A stretch of 56,929 nucleotides of DNA from Actinomyces sp. ZJ308. GTDB lineage: Bacteria; Actinomycetota; Actinomycetes; Actinomycetales; Actinomycetaceae. How positions within the stretch are numbered: position 1 is the stretch's first letter; each line of letters starts with the position of its first letter. This document shows positions 8,978 to 16,466 of this stretch, piece after piece. Below the pieces are notes generated by a model. It did not search any database and had not been told where the DNA came from. It worked only from the letters and a program-made list of their open reading frames with translations. The translations under genes were made by a program, and so were the position numbers. The stretch is taken from contig NZ_JAAIJY010000024.1 in the NCBI RefSeq assembly GCF_011752065.1, positions 1-56,929 of the forward strand, in the 5' to 3' direction.

Positions 8978-9136
8978 GACGTTCTCCTTGACGGCGCCTG
9001 AAGATAACGAGCAGACAGTAGCAGGAAGTCTGACGAACCGGGAAAGTCGTCTCAGTCACGCAGGCCGGAGCCGCGGGCGCGCCTCCCGACCCTCCGCACT
9101 CCGCAGCGCTCCTCATTGCTCCGCGGCTCGTATCGA

Positions 9137-9203
9137 GTTCGTAGGGTAGGCCTCGCGTTCGTACCCTCTACCCCTCGAATGCGAGACATAAGGTACGACC
9201 GCG
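9137..9203. repeat. Interleaved inverted-repeat element, copy A
   Basis: A 67-bp intergenic segment matching 14330-14396 at 61 of 67 positions with no gaps. It contains a near-perfect inverted pair (CGCGTTCGTACC against GGTACGACCGCG) and a second, more degenerate pair around GTTCGTAGGGTA and TACCCCTCGAAT. The arms interleave instead of nesting. This copy is less symmetric than copy B, suggesting decay from a common ancestor. Confidence 0.75.
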
Positions 9204-9233
9204 GCGTCGGCGGAGCGCCTGCTCCGCTGCCTC

Positions 9234-10610
9234 TCACAGTCGGGCGGTGCGAGTGGGGTCGAGGCGCAGGTCGACGCGCTCGCCGCAGGCGTAGGGGCGC
9301 TGGGCCAGTGCGGTGGCACGGGCGGGTTCGCCTTCACTGTCATCACCGGCGACGGGTGCGGCACCGGCCCGCTCGGCTAACTCGGCCCGCTCAGTCAGCT
9401 CAGCCAGCCCGGCGAGCTGCGCGGGATCCAGCTCGACCTCGGCCTCCCACTGGCCACGGCGTAGTCGGGAGGCCCGCACGGTGCCATGCAGCATCGGGTT
9501 CTGCAACACCGGGAGCTCAGCCGCCGCAGACGCCTTGGTGTCCGTGGGCGACTGAGAGTACTCGCCCGCAGACCGGGACGTCACACCGACCTCACGAGCC
9601 TCACCAGACTCAAGGGCGTCAGTCGCAGCCCGCGACGCACCCTCCTGCCCGGGCTCCGAATCCTCCGAAGTGTCACAGCGGGAGACTTTTACCCCCGCAC
9701 CAGCACCCGCTTTCCGGATTGCGGCGTTGGAATCATGCGGTTCCTCATCACCCGAGGCACTTAAAAGTCTCCGGGAGTGACACTTTTCGCCCTTCACACC
9801 CCCTTGTTCCTGCGGCCCGCCCGGCGCGCCGACCACGCGAAGCGCGCCGGGGGCCAGGGCGAGGTCGCCGATGACGTCGAGTCCCAGGAACCGCGCCACC
9901 TTGCGACTGCCGGGGTCGGCCCATAGGCGCTCGGGGGTGTCGATGCGCAGGAGCCGGCCGGCCTCCATGACGCCGACCCGGTCGGCCACGGTCATGGCCT
10001 CGTCCTGGTCGTGGGTGACGTAGAGCGCGGTGGTGCCGCCCCGGCGCAGGATTGCGCGCACATCGGTGGCCAGCTGCTCGCGCAGCGCCCGGTCCAGGGC
10101 GGACAGGGGCTCGTCGAGCAGCAGGACCCGGGGCGCCGGAGCCAGCGCCCGGGCCAGGGCCACCCGCTGGGCCTGACCGCCGGACAGGGTCGTCACCCGG
10201 CGCCGCTCGAACCCGGGCAGGCCGACGAGCCGGAGCATCTCGCGCACCCGCTCATCGCGGCGGGCGCGCGGCAGACCGGTAAGTCCGTAGGCGATGTTGC
10301 CGCCGACGTCGCGGTGCTCGAAGAGCTGGCCGTCCTGGAACATGAGGCCGAAGCCACGCTTGTGGACGGGTACGCGCACCATGTCCCGCCCGCCCCAGGC
10401 GACCTCGCCGCCGGCCACGTCCTCCAGGCCGGCCACCGCCCGCAGCAGCGAGGACTTCCCCGAGCCGGAGGCCCCCAGGAGGGCGACGACCTCCCCGGCG
10501 CTCACCTCCAGGTCGACGCCGTCGACGGCGCGCAGGTTCCCGTAAGTCACGGCGAGCCCGCGCACCGACAGGCCCGCAGAAGCGCTGGTACCACTGGTCT
10601 CCGGGCTCAT
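9234..10610 (-). CDS. thiQ: Thiamine ABC transporter ATP-binding protein with an embedded inverted-repeat element
   Basis: A 458-residue ATPase. ATG 10610 overlaps the thiP stop (ATGA). Walker A GASGSGKSS is at residues 46-54, signature LSGGQ at 142-146, Walker B 'VLLLDEP' to 168 and switch His 200. The family is usually 230-350 residues. The extra length is a polar, low-complexity stretch (about residues 270-380) inside the C-terminal region. Its first part, residues 276-315, is exactly where a 118-bp element with 24-bp terminal inverted repeats lies (9668-9785), and the frame stays open through it. After the insert the chain resumes with 'GTVRASRLRRGQWEAEVELD', which looks like the end of a TOBE-type domain. 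The family also fits iron/sulfate importers; the riboswitch and ThiB-like binding protein decide for thiamine. Confidence 0.85.
   Translation of the reverse strand: MSPETSGTSASAGLSVRGLAVTYGNLRAVDGVDLEVSAGEVVALLGASGSGKSSLLRAVAGLEDVAGGEVAWGGRDMVRVPVHKRGFGLMFQDGQLFEHRDVGGNIAYGLTGLPRARRDERVREMLRLVGLPGFERRRVTTLSGGQAQRVALARALAPAPRVLLLDEPLSALDRALREQLATDVRAILRRGGTTALYVTHDQDEAMTVADRVGVMEAGRLLRIDTPERLWADPGSRKVARFLGLDVIGDLALAPGALRVVGAPGGPQEQGGVKGEKCHSRRLLSASGDEEPHDSNAAIRKAGAGAGVKVSRCDTSEDSEPGQEGASRAATDALESGEAREVGVTSRSAGEYSQSPTDTKASAAAELPVLQNPMLHGTVRASRLRRGQWEAEVELDPAQLAGLAELTERAELAERAGAAPVAGDDSEGEPARATALAQRPYACGERVDLRLDPTRTARL
9668..9785. mobile_element. MITE-like inverted-repeat element (family 1) inside thiQ
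   Basis: The two 24-bp ends (9668-9691 and the reverse complement of 9762-9785) match at 21 of 24 positions; the shared core is AAGTGTCAC ... GGAGACTTTTA. The element spans 118 bp, so with a 2-bp target duplication the insertion would add 120 bp, exactly 40 codons; that duplication is not proven. Family 1 ends (TGTCACTCC-GG-GACTTTT) recur at 18982-19134. The element encodes residues of ThiQ including 'EKCHSRRLLSASGDEEPHD', unlike any ABC ATPase sequence I know. Confidence 0.7.
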
Positions 10611-12559
10611 CGCCGCCCACCTCCGTTCGCTCCGGCCACCGCGCGGCCGCCTCCACGTCCTCCTCCGGGCCCGAACCGGGTCTGGAGCCACTCGCAGCCG
10701 AGCATGACGGCGGCGCTGCCCACCGCCAGGACCACACCGCCGGCCAGGGCCATCCCCTGGTTCTGGGAGCCGGGGCTGCCGATGAGCCGGTAGACGACCA
10801 CCGGCAGCGTCGGCTCCTGGGGCCGAGCCAGGAACGACGTCGCCCCGAACTCCCCCAGTGAGGTCGCCAGGGCGAAGCCGGCCGCCAGCCCGCCGGCGCG
10901 CAGCAGCTGGGGCCCGTCCACGGTCAGCAGCACCCGGACGGGCCCGGCCCCCAGGGCGGCCGCGGCCTCGCGCTGGCGCGGGTCGATGGCGCGCAGCGCC
11001 GGCAGCAGGGTACGCACCACGAGCGGCACGGCCACCACGGCCTGCGCCAGCGGCAGGATCCACCAGGAGCGGGTCAGGGCCAGCGGCGGGCGCGCCAGGG
11101 TGATGAGGAAGCCGAAGCCGACTGTCACGGCGGAGACGCCCAGCGGCAGCATGAAGACGGCGTCGAGCCCGGTGATGACCCGGGCCAGCGCCCGGCTGCG
11201 GGGCCGGCGCGAGACGACCAGGCAGACGGCCGCCCCCAGCGTCAGGGCGATGGCCGCGGCCGCCACGGCCACGCTCACCGAGTTGGCGGCCGCCTCCCAC
11301 ACGGTCACGAGCAGGGCGCTGCGCCCGCCGGTCGTGCCCAGGTCGGTGTAGTTCGCCAGGGTCCAGACGCCGTCGCGCTGCAGCGAGCGCACCACGAGCA
11401 CCGCCATCGGCGCCACCAGCAGCCCCACGACCGTGGCAGCGGTGACCGCGAGCGCGGGGGCGTCGGCGGCGCGCAGCCGCGGGGCCGGGACCTCGGTGCG
11501 CAGGCGCAGGCGCGTCTGGGTGGCGGCGCGCGCCCGCTCGGCCACCCACAGGGCCAGCGCGATGACGCCGAGCTGGACCACGGACAGGACGGCGGCGCCC
11601 CGCAGGTCGAGGTACTGGGTGGTCAGCCGGTAGATCTCGGTCTCGATGGTGCCGATCCCCACCCCGCCGAGCACGAGCACCACCCCGTAGGCGGTGGCGC
11701 AGAACAGGAAGGTCAGGGACGCGGCCGAGGCGATCGCGGGCGCCAGCGCGGGCAGGGTGACGGTGGCGAAGGCCCGACCCGGCGATGCCCCGAGCGCCCG
11801 GGCGGCCTCCACGGCGCGCGGGTCGAGCCGCGACCACATGGTGCCCACGGTGCGCACCACGAGCCCGTAGTTGAAGAAGGCCAGCGCGGCCACGACCGCG
11901 GTCAGCGTCCCGTCCAGCCCCAGGGCCTCCAGGGGGCCGCCGCGGGTGACCAGGGCGTGGAAGGCGACGCCGACGACGACGGTCGGCAGCACGAAGGGCA
12001 CGGTGACCACCCCGCGCAGCAGGTCGCGTCCGGGGAAGGAGCGCCGGTAGAGCACGAGGGCCCCGGGGACGCCGAGGGCCACGCACACGGCGGTGCCGAG
12101 GGTGGCCTGGGTGAGGGTCTGCCCCAGGATCCGCCAGGTGCGTTCGCGGGTGAGGACCTCGCCGAAGCCGCCCAGGTCCAGGGCGCCGTCCGGGGCGAGG
12201 CCGCGGCCCATGAGCGTGGCCACGGGCCAGGCGAAGAAGACCGCCAGGAAGGCCAGCGGGCAGGCCACGGCCAGACTCCAGCCGATGCGCTCGCCCCAGC
12301 CCGGGCGGGGCCCGCCGGGTCCGCCCGGCCGGCCCCGCCCGCTGCCGGTCCCGGCGTCGGCTCGCGCGGTGACTCCTCCGACCGGCCCTTCCGCCGACGG
12401 CTGCGCATCAGCGGCCACCCCGGCCGGGACAGCCGTCGCCATGGGCTGGGAGCCCCCGACGGCTGAGCGGGCTGAGGCGGTGGAGGCGGCCGGCTCGGTC
12501 CCGGCGCCGGCTCGCGAGCCGACGTCGGGTCCCGGGGTCTCCTCGCGCGGCCCGGTCAC
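10607..12559 (-). CDS. thiP: Thiamine ABC transporter permease (two fused permease units)
   Basis: A 650-residue membrane protein if begun at GTG 12559, which overlaps the thiB stop (GTGA). A later ATG near 12441 would remove a Pro/Ala/Gly-rich N-terminal tail. The hydrophobic profile suggests about 12 helices in two BPD_transp_1 halves, as in ThiP and FbpB proteins. EAA-type loops are visible around 'VEAARALGASPGRAFATVTLPAL' in the first half (about residues 315-335, quoted in abbreviated sense) and 'REAAAALGAGPVRVLLTVDG' in the second. It lies between the binding protein and the ATPase genes with 4-base overlaps on both sides, indicating coupled translation of all three. Confidence 0.85.
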   Translation of the reverse strand: MTGPREETPGPDVGSRAGAGTEPAASTASARSAVGGSQPMATAVPAGVAADAQPSAEGPVGGVTARADAGTGSGRGRPGGPGGPRPGWGERIGWSLAVACPLAFLAVFFAWPVATLMGRGLAPDGALDLGGFGEVLTRERTWRILGQTLTQATLGTAVCVALGVPGALVLYRRSFPGRDLLRGVVTVPFVLPTVVVGVAFHALVTRGGPLEALGLDGTLTAVVAALAFFNYGLVVRTVGTMWSRLDPRAVEAARALGASPGRAFATVTLPALAPAIASAASLTFLFCATAYGVVLVLGGVGIGTIETEIYRLTTQYLDLRGAAVLSVVQLGVIALALWVAERARAATQTRLRLRTEVPAPRLRAADAPALAVTAATVVGLLVAPMAVLVVRSLQRDGVWTLANYTDLGTTGGRSALLVTVWEAAANSVSVAVAAAAIALTLGAAVCLVVSRRPRSRALARVITGLDAVFMLPLGVSAVTVGFGFLITLARPPLALTRSWWILPLAQAVVAVPLVVRTLLPALRAIDPRQREAAAALGAGPVRVLLTVDGPQLLRAGGLAAGFALATSLGEFGATSFLARPQEPTLPVVVYRLIGSPGSQNQGMALAGGVVLAVGSAAVMLGCEWLQTRFGPGGGRGGGRAVAGANGGGRR

Positions 12560-13689
12560 TTGCCGACGGCCTCGGTCCAGGTGTTCAGCCACTCCTCGCG
12601 GTGGGCGGTGATCTCCTCGGGCTCCACGCTCACCGGCGCGATGGACAGCGGCCCGAACTTGGTCAGGGCCTCGGGCAGGGTGGCGTCGGGCAGGACCGGG
12701 TACATGTACATCTGGCCGGGGATGTCCTCCTGGACGGCCTTGGAGAGCATCCACTCCACGAAGGCCTTGCCGCCCTCGGGGTTGGCGGCGCCCTTGAGGA
12801 CCCCGGCGTACTCGACCTGGCGGAAGGCGGTGTCCAGCAGGGCGGAGGTGGAGCTGGAGGCGCCGTCGTCGGAGACCGTGAAGGAGGGGGAGGAGGCGTA
12901 GGAGACGACGACGGGGTAGGTGCCCTTGCCGCCGGCGGAGAAGTCGGTCTCGTAGGCGCTGGTCCAGTCCTCGGCGATCCGGGCGTCGTTGGCGGCGAGC
13001 TGCTTCCAGTAGTCGGCGAAGGAGCCTGCGCCGAAGTGGCCGATGGTGGCCAGCAGCCAGGCCATGCCGGGCGAGGAGTTCGTGGGGTTGATAGCCACGA
13101 GCAGGCCCTTGTACTCGGGTTTGGTCAGGTCCTCGAAGGTGGCCGGAGGCGTGAGGCCCTTGCCGGTGAAGTAGCCGGTGTCGATGTTGAGGCAGACGTC
13201 TCCGACGTCGATCGGGGCGAGGGCCGGGGTGTCGGCGACGACGTAGCCCTCGGCGCTCTGGGGCAGGGTGACGGTGGCGGAGGTGTCGATGACGCCCTGG
13301 TCGAGGGCGCGGGAGGCGTAGGTGTTGTCGATGCCGAAGACGGCGTCGCCCAGCGGCGCGTCCTTGGTCAGGACGAGCTTGTTGACCAGGGCGCCGGCGT
13401 CGCCGGAGGTGGCGACCTTGAGGGTGTAGCCGGTCTCGGAGGTGAAGGCCTTGATGAGGTCGTCCGAGACGTGGAAGGAGTCGTGGGTGACGACCGTGAC
13501 GGTCTTGGAGTCGGTCTTGCCGCTCCTGCCGCAGGCGGCCAGGCCCAGGCCGACGGCGCCGGCGGCGGTGCCGGCGAGCAGTGCGCGGCGGCTGAGGGTC
13601 GGGCGGGCGGGCAGCAGTGCTCGGGCGGACGAGGCCGGGCGGGCGGGTCGGGCCGGCCGGCGGCCGGACTGAGTGGACTGGGTAGTCAT
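12556..13689 (-). CDS. thiB: Thiamine ABC transporter substrate-binding lipoprotein
   Basis: A 377-residue exported binding protein. ATG 13689 follows CGGAGG at nearby spacing, and that box is sequestered in a leader hairpin. The first ~60 residues are Pro/Arg/Ala-rich, followed by 'LSRRALLAGTAAGAVGLGLAACG': twin arginine, hydrophobic core and lipobox, quoted only as its components SRRALL and LAACG. The mature protein matches the ThiB family: 'VTVVTHDSFHVSDDL', 'TSGDAGALVNKLVLTKD', 'DAVFGIDNTYASRALDQG' and 'NPTNSSPGMAWLLATI'. These surround the ligand pocket in ThiB-type proteins. It is the first gene of thiBPQ, directly behind a TPP riboswitch, which makes thiamine or TPP the ligand. Confidence 0.9.
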   Translation of the reverse strand: MTTQSTQSGRRPARPARPASSARALLPARPTLSRRALLAGTAAGAVGLGLAACGRSGKTDSKTVTVVTHDSFHVSDDLIKAFTSETGYTLKVATSGDAGALVNKLVLTKDAPLGDAVFGIDNTYASRALDQGVIDTSATVTLPQSAEGYVVADTPALAPIDVGDVCLNIDTGYFTGKGLTPPATFEDLTKPEYKGLLVAINPTNSSPGMAWLLATIGHFGAGSFADYWKQLAANDARIAEDWTSAYETDFSAGGKGTYPVVVSYASSPSFTVSDDGASSSTSALLDTAFRQVEYAGVLKGAANPEGGKAFVEWMLSKAVQEDIPGQMYMYPVLPDATLPEALTKFGPLSIAPVSVEPEEITAHREEWLNTWTEAVGK

Positions 13690-13694
13690 ATGTG

Positions 13695-13715
13695 CCTCCG
13701 ATGGTTCTCCGGAGG
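13695..13715 (-). promoter_or_regulatory. Shine-Dalgarno-sequestering hairpin of the thiB leader
   Basis: On the minus strand CCTCCG (13715-13710) can pair with the thiB ribosome binding site CGGAGG (13700-13695) across a 9-base loop. It lies between the TPP riboswitch and ATG 13689, as expected for an expression platform that blocks translation when TPP is bound. Confidence 0.65.
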
Positions 13716-13752
13716 GCCCGGCGGCCACCTGCGGCGCGCCGGGGAGATGTCT

Positions 13753-13878
13753 CGACTTCCTTCGCCGGTGCTAACCGGAGCAGGTTCGAGGGTCTGCGGG
13801 CTTCCGCACTCTCAGCGCCGTCGGCGGCGGCCCATCGGCCAGTCGGGGCCGGGCCGACGACGGGGCGCTCCCCTGTCG
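13753..13878 (-). ncRNA. TPP riboswitch controlling thiBPQ
   Basis: Read on the minus strand, the region has the conserved thi-box blocks in order: outer stem CGAC (13878-13875), GGGGAGCGCC, a long GC-rich P3 arm, GGCGCTGAGAG, then ACCCTCGAACCTG and GGTTAGCACCGGCGAAGGAAG in part, closing with GTCG (13756-13753). The CTGAGAG and CGAACCTG motifs are the ligand-binding cores. The P3 arm is longer than in E. coli thiM. A TACAGT hexamer at 13893-13888 is a suitable -10 for the transcript. TPP binding should lower thiBPQ expression. Confidence 0.93.
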
Positions 13879-13893
13879 TTGCAGGTCAACTGT

Positions 13894-14734
13894 AGTTCCC
13901 CGCCCGCCGCCGACACCAACTCCGGCGCGAGGACCCTGAGACCGGTCTCCAGGGGATCCCAGTGGTATCGGTGTCCAGGCAGCGGACATGAACGCCGCGG
14001 ACACGTCACGACCCGAACGCGAGCCGCAGGATTCCGCGGGGTCAGAGCACAGGCCCCTGAGGTCGGGGCGCCTCCTGAGCGCGGGGCCGTCTCAGCCGGG
14101 AACCCAAGCGCAGAAGCTCGGTGAGGCCGCCGTCAAAGTCGTCCCTCCTGGACACTTTCACACCGATCGCACCACTGGCGTCCACCAGCTCCGACCCCAG
14201 GGCGGCTCATCCGCTGAAACCGGATGACCCCACACCTCATGACGCCGAAGCTCTGGCGGCAACCGCCTCAACTGCGACGGCGAGCGGGTCCACATCATGA
14301 TGCCCAGCGCTGCGATCCCAGCCCCTCGCGTTCGTGGGGTAGGTCGCGCGGTCGTACCCTCTACCCCTCGAACGCGAGACCTAAGGTACGACCGCGCGCC
14401 CGCAGCAGCCGGCGCCAGGCCCGTCGGACTCGCCCGCTCACCCGCACCCCCGCCGTCTGAAGCCCGCCAACCTCACCCCTGGGAGGAGCCGAGGAGAGCT
14501 CCGTCATCCCAAGGGCGGAGAGGGCCGCCCCGCGAATCGTCCCAAGGGCGCTCACGCCCACCTCGCGGCGCCTCCTAGCCTGGTCACAGGAGCGCGGGGC
14601 GGCACCGCCCGACTCCGGACCTATGATGAGCGCCGGCTCGTCGGCCCTCCGCCGTCCCGCTCCATGCCGGGAAGCGCTCACTCCCCAGCGACCAAGAAAA
14701 ACGAGCCCCCTGCACCACGAGAGGAACCCACCCG
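13894..14734. other. Intergenic region upstream of the thi promoter and the YdcF gene
   Basis: About 840 bp without a gene I can support; open frames here lack start signals and protein-like composition. It contains copy B of the interleaved inverted-repeat element (14330-14396). A segment at 14130-14155 carries AAAGTCG and GACACTTT, possibly a degenerate half of a family 1 element. It also has short GC palindromes such as GAGACCGGTCTC at 13941. The YdcF gene has an AGAGGAAC box just before its ATG; its promoter was not identified. Confidence 0.5.
14330..14396. repeat. Interleaved inverted-repeat element, copy B
   Basis: Three pairs of complementary arms occur in the order a-b-c-a'-b'-c'. 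Arm a is CGTTCGTGGGGTA (14329-14341) with a' TACCCCTCGAACG (14362-14374). Arm b is TAGGTCGCG (14340-14348) with b' CGCGAGACCTA (14373-14383). Arm c is GCGCGGTCGTACC (14346-14358) with c' GGTACGACCGCGC (14385-14397), which is perfect over 13 bp. Such crossing pairs cannot all form one simple hairpin. Copy A at 9137-9203 agrees at 61 of 67 positions. Confidence 0.8.
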
Positions 14735-15784
14735 ATGCACGCACCCTGGTTCTTCTCCGCACTACTGGTCGACGTCGCCATCCTGGTGCCGTGGTGGCTG
14801 CTCCTGAGGGCCTCGCGGCGCCGCGACAACCGCCGGCTGCGCAACGGGGTCCTGTTCCTGCTCCTGGCTGGCTCCGCGTTGGGCGTACTGCTCCACCTCA
14901 CCTCCCTCATCCCGACCCTCAACGTCCCGGTGGGGCTGGCAGCCGCCGCCTTCTTCCTGCTCATCACCCTCATGCCGTTCCTGCTCATGCTCAACGGCGT
15001 CGTCCTCATCCGCCGTGAGGGCCGGCGTCTGAGCAACCTGCTGTGCCTGATGGCCGGACTGGGCCTCATCGCCACACCGGTGGCTGCCCTGTTCCTGGTG
15101 GCCACCGCCAGCCCCTGGGCCCTGCTGGCGGCCGCCCTCATGTTCTGCGCCTGCGCCTACCTGGGTGTCTTCCTGCTCATCTTCTTAGCCCAGACGGTGG
15201 TGCAGCGGATCTGGGGCGGTCGCCGGGCCGTGCCGCACCCCGACGTCGTCGTGGTGCACGGCGCCGGCCTCATCAACGGGAGGGTCGGGCCCCTGCTGGG
15301 CTCGCGCATCACGGGCGGCATCGACGCCTGGCGCGACGAGGACGCCCTGCGCCCCGGGGTCCCGCTGCTGGTCATGAGCGGCGGGCAGGGCCCCGACGAG
15401 CCGGTCAGCGAGGCGCGCGCCATGGCCGACTACGCGATCGCCCGCGGCATTCCCGCCGAGCGGATCCTCCTGGAGGACCGCTCGACGACGACCCGCACGA
15501 ACATCGCCTGCACCCGCGACCTCCTGGCCGAGCGCGGCATGGCCGACCCCCAGGTGCTGCTGGTCACCAGCTCCTTCCACGCGGTGCGCACCGCGATCCT
15601 CGCCTCCGACATGGGGGTGCCCTGGGCGGTGGCGCCGGCCCGCACGGCCTGGTTCTACATCGTCAACGCCTGGCTGCGCGAGTACATCGCCGTGCTGACC
15701 TACCGGCGCCGGCCCGCCCTCGTCTGCGCCGTGATCGCCGGGTTCTTCTTCGTTCCGTACGCGCTGCTGGTCCTCGGCGCCTAG
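14735..15784 (+). CDS. YdcF-family (DUF218) membrane protein
   Basis: A 349-residue protein with about six N-terminal membrane helices (residues 1-165), a DUF218/YdcF domain and a last helix near 328-347. The domain shows the family's marks: 'PDVVVVHGAGLINGRVGPLL', 'VPLLVMSGGQGPDEPVSEARAM' (in part), 'ILLEDRSTTTRTN' and 'LLVTSSFHAVRT'. In SanA/ElyC relatives this domain faces the envelope and affects cell-wall lipid metabolism; the exact reaction is unknown. ATG 14735 follows AGAGGAAC. It stands alone on the plus strand, 89 bases before the TetR gene, which has its own promoter. Confidence 0.82.
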   Translation: MHAPWFFSALLVDVAILVPWWLLLRASRRRDNRRLRNGVLFLLLAGSALGVLLHLTSLIPTLNVPVGLAAAAFFLLITLMPFLLMLNGVVLIRREGRRLSNLLCLMAGLGLIATPVAALFLVATASPWALLAAALMFCACAYLGVFLLIFLAQTVVQRIWGGRRAVPHPDVVVVHGAGLINGRVGPLLGSRITGGIDAWRDEDALRPGVPLLVMSGGQGPDEPVSEARAMADYAIARGIPAERILLEDRSTTTRTNIACTRDLLAERGMADPQVLLVTSSFHAVRTAILASDMGVPWAVAPARTAWFYIVNAWLREYIAVLTYRRRPALVCAVIAGFFFVPYALLVLGA

Positions 15785-15826
15785 GTCGGGCCGCGAAAGC
15801 CTGTCGGGCGTCGAGCAACTGTTTCA

Positions 15827-15869
15827 GAACACTCGTTCTTGACCGGTCGTTCCAGAATGCTTATTCTGG
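15827..15869 (+). promoter_or_regulatory. Promoter and two operators of the TetR gene
   Basis: A -35 box TTGACC (15839-15844) and a -10 box TATTCT (15862-15867) are separated by 17 bases. Six bases after the -10 comes GTG 15874, so the transcript should start at the start codon. Two inverted repeats cover the promoter: AGAAC-ACTC-GTTCT (about 15827-15839) and CCAGAAT-GCTT-ATTCTGG (15852-15869). This layout is typical of TetR autorepression. Confidence 0.75.
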
Positions 15870-15873
15870 ATTC

Positions 15874-16392
15874 GTGGGACGACGACGCACCTTCGTCGAG
15901 AGCGAGGCCATCGGTTCCGCGACGGCGGTCTTCGCCGAGCGCGGTTTCGCGGGAGCCTCCGTGGACGACCTGGTCCGGGCCACCGGCGTCAACCGCGCCA
16001 GCCTCTACGGGGTCTTCGGATCCAAGGACGGCCTCTTCCAGCGCTGCCTCGCCGAGGCACTGGCCGCTCTGAGCCCCCAGGCCCCTCGGGCCGACACCGC
16101 CGAGGCCGTCAATGTCTCCGCCGCCTCGACCGCCGCCTCAAGCAGCACTGCTACGGCCGGTCACGAGCAGCTCGACCTCATCCTCGTGGCCCTCATGGAG
16201 ATCGCCCCCCGGGACCCGGCCGTGCGCGAGGACCTGGAGGGCGCCCTGAGCCGGGTGGGCATCACGGCCGAGACGCTCGGTCAGCGCCTGCTGGAGCGAG
16301 CCGGCGCTGCGACGTCGAGCCCAGCCGCGTCGACCACATCGGCCACATCAGCCACCTCGACCTCACCAGCACCGACCCCGCCGTCGGCGTAG
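15874..16392 (+). CDS. TetR-family transcriptional regulator, leaderless, probably autoregulated
   Basis: A 172-residue regulator starting at GTG 15874. The TetR_N helix-turn-helix covers residues about 10-57: 'AIGSATAVFAERGFAGASVDDLVRATGVNRASLYGVFGSKDGLF' in outline, where 'VNRASLYGVFGSK' is the recognition region. The C-terminal part is shorter than the usual ~140-residue ligand domain and ends in a Ser/Thr/Ala-rich tail, so ligand binding may be reduced. Upstream codons in the same frame overlap the YdcF gene out of phase and are not part of it. The two operators over its promoter indicate self-repression. The PH-like gene 74 bases downstream is the likely co-regulated partner. Confidence 0.82.
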   Translation: MGRRRTFVESEAIGSATAVFAERGFAGASVDDLVRATGVNRASLYGVFGSKDGLFQRCLAEALAALSPQAPRADTAEAVNVSAASTAASSSTATAGHEQLDLILVALMEIAPRDPAVREDLEGALSRVGITAETLGQRLLERAGAATSSPAASTTSATSATSTSPAPTPPSA

Positions 16393-16466
16393 CACGTGCC
16401 GGCCTCACCGCCACCAACCAGCCACAGCAGCATCCAGCCACCCTGCCCGCGAGAGGAGCAGACATC

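Larger units (their letters stand above)
8882..9233. other. Intergenic region between the peptide-importer and thiamine-importer operons
   Basis: This 352-bp stretch holds the poly-Cys leader ORF (8942-8977) and copy A of an interleaved inverted-repeat element (9137-9203). A short hairpin, GCGGAGC/GCTCCGC, lies at 9210-9227 just past the thiQ stop and may be a weak terminator without a T-tract. TACTGT- and TATCTT-like hexamers on the minus strand upstream of the leader ORF are plausible -10 elements, without convincing -35 boxes. No other gene is supported. Confidence 0.6.

Noticed and set aside
9234-12086. A single 950-codon open frame as a fused protein upstream of ThiQ
   Set aside because: The first ~490 codons overlap thiP out of phase and have shadow composition (Arg/Gly/Pro-rich); the ATPase begins at ATG 10610 with a coupled start.
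14124-14158. A third family 1 inverted-repeat element
   Set aside because: Only the AAAGTCG and GACACTTT ends match and the middle is inverted or degenerate; too weak to call.
13981-14580. Several short open frames in the gap before the YdcF gene
   Set aside because: No start signals, no recognisable domain, and composition typical of random high-GC frames.
15043-16392. A 449-codon open frame joining the YdcF region to TetR
   Set aside because: Before 15874 it is out of phase with the YdcF gene and unlike protein; the TetR start has its own promoter.
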